Assembly: GCA_946615785.1 (NCBI GenBank)
Contig: CAMOIA010000028.1
Location: 1-10,242, forward strand
DNA: 10,242 nt
Source of the DNA: an uncultured Clostridia bacterium
GTDB taxonomy: Bacteria; Bacillota; Clostridia; Christensenellales; Aristaeellaceae
Direction: 5' to 3'
The notes beneath the pieces are model-generated. The model was not told where the DNA came from. It ran no database searches and worked only from the letters and a program-made list of their open reading frames with translations. Below, piece after piece: positions 5,900-10,242 of this stretch (positions are counted from its first letter, which is position 1; each line of letters opens with the position of its first letter). Both the position numbers and the translations under genes were made by a program.

Positions 5900-7678
5900 T
5901 TACAGGTGAATGGTCAGCACGTTCTGGTCCAGAAGGTTCTGATAGTTGACCTCTTTGGCAAGGGAATACACCATGCGAATGCCGACGTTCTTCACGCCGT
6001 CCTCAGGATGCAGGACCTTCAAATGCTCAGAAGGGTTAAAGGCCTTGCAGTCGTCGCGTATGCGCAGGACGATTCCGTCCTGCTTGCAGGTAAGACGAAT
6101 GTCCACGGAATGCTTTTTCTGATCCTTGGAAAAGCCGTGGGAAACGATGTTTCCGGCAATTTCTTCCGTGCAGAGCGCGGCGCAGTAGGAACGGTAGGCA
6201 TCGATGCTGTTCTTCGCGCAGAACTGCTGGATGGTTTCGGAAATCTGAACCACCTTTTCCATATTTCTGACCGTGATGTCCATGCGCCGCTCCTTGGGCA
6301 CGCCGAAAGCGTCCGGAATGGCCATCAGGGATTCGATGCTGTGCGGGAATCGCTTATTGGAAAGCCAGGCCATAACGACGATCAGGAGGATGCAAAGTAC
6401 GCCGTTGAGGATATTGGCGATATACAGTCCGTTCATGCCGATGGCGGGGATCAGGATCAGGCTGAAAAGCACCACGCCGATCACGCCGTCCGTGATGGGA
6501 AGGACAAGGGCGGCGATCCGTTTTTCCATGACCTGAACGTACGCTGCAAAAGAGAGACTGAAGATGGAGAGCGGCATGCACCAGGGCAGAATGCGGAATC
6601 CGTCCGCTGTCATCTGGTACACCGGGGAAGCGACATCCCGGATGAACAGGCGCGTAAGCGGAACGGCAAGAAGACACAGCGCCGCCGCGATACCGGTCAT
6701 CAGAAGGGTGCCTCGGAACAGAATGACCCGCATGATGTCAACCAGGGTTCTGCGGTCCTCCTCGCCTCTGCTGATGGAAAACACCATACGCGCAACGGCG
6801 ACCATGCCGAAGGGGATGGCCCAGATAATCGCCAGAAGAGAATTGGAAGCGGCAAAGGCCGCAAGGCCGGCGCTGCCGACATAGGCGAGCAGAAGGGAAT
6901 TGACAGCAAAGCAGCGGAACATTTCCACAAAGCGGGAGAGCGCGCCGGGATAGCCGAGAAGGCAGATCGAGGCGGCGTCCTTCCAGACGCAGTTTTTCAG
7001 GGAGAACTTCCATTCTGATTTTCCGCTCAGGTAATAGGCAGCCTGAACAGCGAGAAAAACCCAGCAGCTGATCGACGAAGCGAGCCCCAGACCGAAGGTG
7101 CCCAGGTTCAGCAGGACAATGAGCGTGTGATCCAGGATGAGGTTGGTCAGAAGGCAGGCGATGCTGGCGATCATGGTTCGCCGGGTCTGATTTTCCATGG
7201 ACAGGAATGAAAACAGCTGCTGTCCGAGAATCAGGGGAACGATGCCGAAGGATTGCCCCAGAAGATAGCTGTTGAACATGGAAAGCACCGCGGTATCCGA
7301 TGTGAAAACCCCGGTCCAGCCAAATAAGGCGCTGAGTGCCATGAAAACGGATACCAGTAGGGAGAGCAGCAGGGAAACGAACAGATCCACGGAAAAGACG
7401 CTGCGGACATGCGCGTGATCCTGGCTGATATAGCGTCCGTAGAGGATCTGGGAGCCGCTGACAAGCATCATGCTTGCGGCATACAGGAAATGGTTGATGG
7501 GGGCGAACAGCCCCATGGCGCTCATGCCGGTCTGCCCGATTGCGTTGCTGGCATACAGGCTGTCGACGATGGAGTTGACCGCGTTAATGGCGATCATCAG
7601 CACCTGGAAGGGGAGAAGGCGGTAAAATGTTCCCGCAACCAGTTTTTCGTCGTGCAGCTTTTCATGAATTTTTCCCAT
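5900..7678 (-). CDS. MATE-like transporter fused to a C-terminal RsbW/SpoIIAB-like ATP-binding domain
   Basis: Seen: 592 aa in two parts. Residues about 15-440 hold some 12 hydrophobic segments in the MATE pattern (for example QVLMIAINAVNSIVDSLY early, and LPITDGVIGVVLFSLILIP with GMNGLYIANILNGVL late). Residues about 466-592 form a soluble domain with HATPase features: an N-box EEIAGN (E505/E506, N510), a G1-like RIRDDCKAFNP (D542/D543) and a G2-like NVGIRMV (565-571), resembling anti-sigma kinases RsbW and SpoIIAB. Known: MATE proteins export drugs or metabolites using Na+ or H+; RsbW-type domains bind ATP and phosphorylate or sequester a partner. Inference: an inner-membrane transporter or sensor whose cytoplasmic ATPase couples transport to signalling. 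Odd: G1 lacks the usual Gly (DxGxG becomes DDCKAF), so catalysis is uncertain though nucleotide binding is plausible. RBS AAGAGG at 7685-7690, 6 nt before the ATG. Its own promoter lies at 7786-7814. Confidence 0.9.
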   Translation of the reverse strand: MGKIHEKLHDEKLVAGTFYRLLPFQVLMIAINAVNSIVDSLYASNAIGQTGMSAMGLFAPINHFLYAASMMLVSGSQILYGRYISQDHAHVRSVFSVDLFVSLLLSLLVSVFMALSALFGWTGVFTSDTAVLSMFNSYLLGQSFGIVPLILGQQLFSFLSMENQTRRTMIASIACLLTNLILDHTLIVLLNLGTFGLGLASSISCWVFLAVQAAYYLSGKSEWKFSLKNCVWKDAASICLLGYPGALSRFVEMFRCFAVNSLLLAYVGSAGLAAFAASNSLLAIIWAIPFGMVAVARMVFSISRGEEDRRTLVDIMRVILFRGTLLMTGIAAALCLLAVPLTRLFIRDVASPVYQMTADGFRILPWCMPLSIFSLSFAAYVQVMEKRIAALVLPITDGVIGVVLFSLILIPAIGMNGLYIANILNGVLCILLIVVMAWLSNKRFPHSIESLMAIPDAFGVPKERRMDITVRNMEKVVQISETIQQFCAKNSIDAYRSYCAALCTEEIAGNIVSHGFSKDQKKHSVDIRLTCKQDGIVLRIRDDCKAFNPSEHLKVLHPEDGVKNVGIRMVYSLAKEVNYQNLLDQNVLTIHL

Positions 7679-7785
7679 AAAAGGCCTCTTTTCTATACGC
7701 TGCGTGTACCGGCGTTTTCGGTGCCTGAGAATGGCCAGAGCCGGCGCGGATCCATCTGGACACCGTATGGATGTAAACCAGAATG

Positions 7786-7814
7786 ATTGTACATTTGAAT
7801 GGAATGTTCGTCAA
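7786..7814 (-). promoter_or_regulatory. Promoter of the MATE-ATPase fusion gene
   Basis: On the minus strand TTGACG (7809-7814), a 17-nt spacer and TACAAT (7786-7791), 5 of 6 matches each. The leader is about 100 nt. It contains a 6-bp inverted repeat (7750-7755 with 7767-7772) of unknown meaning. Confidence 0.78.
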
Positions 7815-7857
7815 GGCGGGGAACGATGTCTCTTTGAGGCGGGATAATGAATCCGCC
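7814..7857. promoter_or_regulatory. Candidate operator between divergent promoters
   Basis: AGGCGGG occurs at 7814-7820 and again at 7837-7843, 23 bp apart (about two helical turns). The second copy is also the left arm of an interrupted inverted repeat GGCGG-GAT / ATCCGCC (7838-7857, loop AATGA). The first copy touches the -35 of the MATE promoter, and the block ends about 25 bp upstream of the nitroreductase -35. The placement suits a regulator acting on both genes, but this is inference from position and symmetry only; no regulator gene is seen nearby. Confidence 0.35.
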
Positions 7858-7882
7858 CTTTTGCCAGCGCGGTTTTCCTTTG

Positions 7883-7911
7883 TTGACAGCCAAAGTCCGC
7901 GCCTTTACAAT
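7883..7911 (+). promoter_or_regulatory. Strong sigma-A type promoter of the nitroreductase gene
   Basis: Perfect TTGACA (7883-7888), a 17-nt spacer and TACAAT (7906-7911). Transcription would start near 7918, giving a leader of about 39 nt before the ATG at 7957. Confidence 0.88.
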
Positions 7912-7956
7912 CAAAATGAAAATGAACGCCAATGAACAGACGGAAAGGGTGATGGC

Positions 7957-8766
7957 ATGACGATCATGGAAACGATCAGGCACCGCAGGAGCGTGCGTAC
8001 CTTCGACGGCAGCGCCCTGCGTCCGCAGGATGCGGAAAAAATTCTGTCCTATGCCCGGCAAATTGAGAACCCGTATGGGATTCCCGTTTCCTTTACGCTG
8101 CTCAGCGCCAGGGAACACGGCCTGTCCGCTCCGGTGATTGTGGGGGCGGACACCTATATCGCCGGGAAAATTCACCGCCAGGCGCATGCCGAAGAAGCCT
8201 TCGGCTATGCCTTTGAAAAGCTGGTGCTGTTTGCCCAGGCTCAGGGGATCGGCACCACCTGGATCGCCGGCACGATGGACCGGCCTGCCTTTGAGAAAGC
8301 CATCGGGCTGAAAGAGGACGAGGCGATGCCCTGCGTGAGCCCGCTTGGATACCCTGCAGAAAAAATGTCCCTTCGGGAAACCATGATGCGCAAGGGTGTG
8401 AAGGCCGACAGCCGGCTGGAATTTGCCCGGCTGTTCTTTGACGGAAACTTTGACACGCCGCTGAGCGAAACCACGCCTTTTCGTGACGCGCTGGAAATGG
8501 TGCGCCTGGCGCCCTCCGCCGTGAACAAACAGCCGTGGCGTGTGATCATGGACGGAAAGAAAGCCCATTTTTACGAAATGAAAAGCAAAGGCTATGTGGA
8601 CGGACGCGGCTGGGATCTGCAGAAGGTGGATATGGGCATCGCCATGTGCCATTTTGCCCTGGGCGTGGAGGAAAAGGGGCAAGAATGCCGCCTCATGATT
8701 TCCGATCCGGACCTTCAGACGCCGCAGGGCGTGGAATACGTCGCCACCTTTGAAATGGGAACCTGA
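7957..8766 (+). CDS. Nitroreductase family protein, TM1586-like
   Basis: Known: these enzymes bind FMN and use NAD(P)H to reduce nitro groups, quinones or other acceptors in the cytosol. Seen (269 aa): RHRRSVRTFDG (8-18), the usual N-terminal phosphate-binding motif; GIGTTWIAGT (97-106); SPLGYPAEK (128-136); and, unusually late, LAPSAVNKQPWRV (184-196), a motif that stands near the N-terminus in ordinary nitroreductases. The order fits the TM1586-type fold, which looks like two nitroreductase halves joined into one chain, so one polypeptide may make a complete active site. Start: ATG 7957 with GGAAAGGG about 7 nt upstream; ATG at 7966 (Met4) is a less likely alternative. It is divergent from the MATE fusion, with possibly shared control, and is followed by a terminator at 8865-8901. 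The physiological substrate cannot be read from the sequence. Confidence 0.93.
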   Translation: MTIMETIRHRRSVRTFDGSALRPQDAEKILSYARQIENPYGIPVSFTLLSAREHGLSAPVIVGADTYIAGKIHRQAHAEEAFGYAFEKLVLFAQAQGIGTTWIAGTMDRPAFEKAIGLKEDEAMPCVSPLGYPAEKMSLRETMMRKGVKADSRLEFARLFFDGNFDTPLSETTPFRDALEMVRLAPSAVNKQPWRVIMDGKKAHFYEMKSKGYVDGRGWDLQKVDMGIAMCHFALGVEEKGQECRLMISDPDLQTPQGVEYVATFEMGT

Positions 8767-8864
8767 GCCTGTGCATTTGCTGAGCGGAGAAACGCGGATT
8801 CGCGAAGGAGATGCCTGCCGGGAACAGATGCACAATGGCGGCGGGGTTTGCGGAAGAACCATGT

Positions 8865-8901
8865 AAAACGGGCAGGACGCCGTGTGCGCCTTGCCGTTTT
8901 T
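8865..8901 (+). terminator. Two-way intrinsic terminator between convergent genes
   Basis: An imperfect stem runs from AAAACGG (8865-8871) and GCAGGACGC to GCGCCTTGCCG, then TTTTT (8897-8901), with a few one-base bulges and a CGTGT loop. The A-run on the left gives T on the opposite strand, so it can also stop the hydrolase transcript arriving from the right. It lies about 100 nt after the nitroreductase stop and 58 nt after the hydrolase stop. The 8767-8864 stretch otherwise holds nothing I can support. Confidence 0.72.
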
Positions 8902-8958
8902 CGTATCGTTTGTATGGAAGCGACGGATGCGGGACCGGAATGCACGAGGGGTACGATT

Positions 8959-9756
8959 TCAGGCCTGATTGCAGAACGCCAGAACCCGGTCGTAAAAATC
9001 CCCGGCTTCGTCATAGACCCCGTGCCCAAGCCCTTCGTAAACATACAGCTGACTTGCGGGTATTCCCTCGTTCAGTTCACCTGCCGCCCGGTTTCCGACG
9101 GTGCGGTCGTCGCTGCCTGCGATAATGAGCGTAGGGGAAGCGATTCCTGAAAGACGATCCCGCGCGTCAAAGCGCAAAATGGCGCGGGCGTTTTTCTCAA
9201 ACCGGTCATAGCTTGCGGGTTTCGTGCATTTTGCGAGCAGGGGAAAGAGCTTTCTGTGTTTCCGAAGATACTTTTCCGAGTACATTTTCTCGGCAGTGTC
9301 CGCCATCAGCGCGGCATGGTCCTTGCGCTTTGCCATGTCGAGCCAGCCTGAAACCGCATCCTGAGCCACAGGATTTGCGTTTGGCGCCGTGACCGCCAGG
9401 ATCAGCCTGCGCACCCTGTCAGGGTGCCTGATGGCGATGCACTGGGCGATCATGCCGCCCTGGGAGACGCCCAGCAGGCAGGCCTTACCGATGCCAAGGC
9501 TCCGCATGGCAAGAACCTGATCGTCCGCCATGTCTTCGATGGTGTAGCCTTCCGGCATATCGTTTTTCCGGCTGAACAGAAAAACGGTGTAATCCCGAAA
9601 GAATTTCCGGTAAGGCCACGCAAGCAGCAAGGCCTTTCCTTTCACGGTGGCAAGGCCGTCGGAAAGCCCCGGCAAAACCACCAGCGGCTGTTTGCCCCTG
9701 CCAAAGGAAACATAATCCATATCCGTATTGCCGATTCTGACGCGGCCGTTTTTCAT
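8959..9756 (-). CDS. Alpha/beta-hydrolase fold protein
   Basis: Known: the fold covers esterases, lipases, C-C bond hydrolases and related enzymes with a Ser-Asp/Glu-His triad. Seen (265 aa from the ATG at 9756): VVLPGLSDG (26-34) forms the oxyanion region where HGxxG is common; the nucleophile elbow is GVSQGG with Ser98; Asp216 or Asp217 lies in AGSDDRTV; His245 lies in EGLGHGVYDE. Residues about 130-200 make a Lys/Arg-rich helical lid. There is no signal peptide, so it should be cytosolic. Start: an in-frame TTG lies 36 nt upstream at 9792, but GGAG at 9765-9768 sits 8 nt before the ATG at 9756, which I prefer. It converges on the nitroreductase and diverges from the ATP-grasp gene. Its own promoter is unclear: only weak matches (GATACT or TACTAT-like around 9877-9883 on the minus strand). 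Substrate unknown. Confidence 0.9.
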   Translation of the reverse strand: MKNGRVRIGNTDMDYVSFGRGKQPLVVLPGLSDGLATVKGKALLLAWPYRKFFRDYTVFLFSRKNDMPEGYTIEDMADDQVLAMRSLGIGKACLLGVSQGGMIAQCIAIRHPDRVRRLILAVTAPNANPVAQDAVSGWLDMAKRKDHAALMADTAEKMYSEKYLRKHRKLFPLLAKCTKPASYDRFEKNARAILRFDARDRLSGIASPTLIIAGSDDRTVGNRAAGELNEGIPASQLYVYEGLGHGVYDEAGDFYDRVLAFCNQA

Positions 9757-10060
9757 GGCATATTCTCCAATCCTTCGTTTCGATGCAGGCAATCTGCAAG
9801 CCGGGGCAAAAGGATCTGCTTTCGCCTTTTTTCTTAAAACACTGCCGGGATGCTGAGACGTGCGCCGGTTTGCCTATAGTATCGCACAGCAAGGCTTCTG
9901 ATGCAAGACGCAGAATCACTGATTCCCGCAGTTGAGATTGACGGATGACGGGCGTATAATGAAACCAAAGCCCGGGCGATGCCCCGGCAGGCAAAGCGGA
10001 AACAAACAGATTCGGAAGTGACGGACCCAAGTCCGGTTCACAAAAAGAGGGGAACACGGC
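9757..10060. other. Divergent intergenic region between hydrolase and ATP-grasp genes
   Basis: About 300 bp without a supported gene. It holds the hydrolase RBS (9765-9768), a T-rich patch (9827-9836), a weak minus-strand -10-like site near 9880, the strong plus-strand promoter at 9932-9960, and a leader with two small hairpins: CCGGG/CCCGG (9972-9976 with 9983-9987) and CGGAC/GTCCG (10022-10026 with 10031-10035). I do not recognise a riboswitch class in the leader. Confidence 0.6.
9932..9960 (+). promoter_or_regulatory. Near-consensus promoter of the ATP-grasp gene
   Basis: TTGAGA (9932-9937), a 17-nt spacer and a perfect TATAAT (9955-9960). Transcription would start near 9967, giving a leader of about 93 nt before the ATG at 10061. 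This is one of the best promoter matches in the window. Confidence 0.87.
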
Positions 10061-10242
10061 ATGACAGGGGCGCAGGCGGCAAACCGGAAAAAAACGATCG
10101 TGATCGTGGAATGCTATTCCTCAGCGGTGAACTATATACGGGACATTCGAGAGCGCGGCTATGAGCCCGTTCTTCTGGAGCTTTACGCCCCGGAAGAAGA
10201 ACGGGAAGAGATCCGAAAAATCAATGACAGGGCATATGCCTT
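10061..10242 (+). CDS. N-terminus of a probable ATP-grasp domain protein, cut by the window edge
   Basis: Only 60 codons and two bases are visible. Seen: a short Lys/Arg-containing lead, then KKTIVIVECYSSA (10-22), a beta-strand followed by a Ser-rich turn, then an amphipathic helix (NYIRDIRERGYEP) and a second strand (VLLELYAP), followed by an acidic helix. This beta-alpha-beta start resembles the N-terminal pre-ATP-grasp domain of amino-acid ligases and carbamoyl-phosphate-synthase-like ATP-grasp proteins. Known: those enzymes join a carboxylate to an amine or thiol via an acyl-phosphate. The diagnostic ATP-binding loop and metal residues lie beyond the edge, so the assignment is tentative; another Rossmann-like protein is possible. 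RBS AGAGGGG at 10046-10052, 8 nt before the ATG. Driven by the promoter at 9932-9960. Confidence 0.6.
   Translation, partial: MTGAQAANRKKTIVIVECYSSAVNYIRDIRERGYEPVLLELYAPEEEREEIRKINDRAYA

Noticed and set aside
4745..7018. Plus-strand open frame of 757 codons
   Set aside because: It runs antisense through three separate genes and two intergenic regions that contain minus-strand promoters and RBS sites. The His-, Ala- and Val-rich product has no domain that I recognise.
7693..8862. Minus-strand open frame of 389 codons
   Set aside because: Antisense to the nitroreductase and extending over both its promoter and part of the upstream region; the opposite strand carries all recognised motifs.
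9967..10060. Possible riboswitch in the ATP-grasp leader
   Set aside because: Two short hairpins are visible, but no conserved core of a class I know and no terminator/antiterminator pair. Kept only as a structured leader note.
1..10242. A single detoxification operon joining UvrA paralogue, aldehyde dehydrogenase, MATE fusion and nitroreductase
   Set aside because: Genes are on both strands and separated by clear terminators and independent promoters, and two unrelated exported proteins lie between. The common theme is too loose to claim a system.

Overview
The window reads as chromosomal DNA from a moderately GC-rich member of the Clostridia (Bacillota), perhaps a gut or rumen species. The evidence is indirect: strong Shine-Dalgarno sites (AAGGAGG-like), TTGNNN-17-TANNNT promoters with A/T-rich spacing, Lys-rich signal peptides, a UvrA paralogue of the Clostridia type, and a MATE transporter fused to an anti-sigma-like ATPase domain, a combination I associate with gut Firmicutes. 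No rRNA, tRNA, CRISPR array, insertion sequence or phage gene was seen. The taxonomic assignment is inference from style and family content only.

Layout, left to right. (1) Positions 1-2283, minus strand: a UvrA-like double ABC ATPase without the UvrB-binding domain, whose C-terminus lies beyond the left edge. It has its own candidate promoter. (2) 2575-3999, minus: a class-3-like aldehyde dehydrogenase ending at a strong intrinsic terminator. (3) 4137-4811, minus: a small predicted lipoprotein of unknown function, followed by its own terminator. (4) 4964-5734, minus: an acidic secreted protein built from two similar beta-rich repeats, driven by a near-consensus promoter. (5) 5900-7678, minus: a MATE-type membrane transporter with a C-terminal RsbW/SpoIIAB-like ATP-binding domain. 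(6) 7957-8766, plus: a TM1586-type nitroreductase, divergent from the MATE gene. (7) 8959-9756, minus: an alpha/beta hydrolase, convergent with the nitroreductase across a two-way terminator. (8) 10061-end, plus: the first 60 codons of a probable ATP-grasp protein behind an excellent promoter and a roughly 93-nt leader.

Most genes appear to be single transcription units with their own promoter or terminator, so this looks like a mosaic of housekeeping/accessory functions and not one operon. A loose common theme is handling of toxic small molecules (UvrA paralogue, aldehyde dehydrogenase, MATE exporter, nitroreductase), but nothing in the sequence ties them into one pathway. The most unusual object is the MATE-ATPase fusion. 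I do not see a convincing multi-gene novel system in this window.
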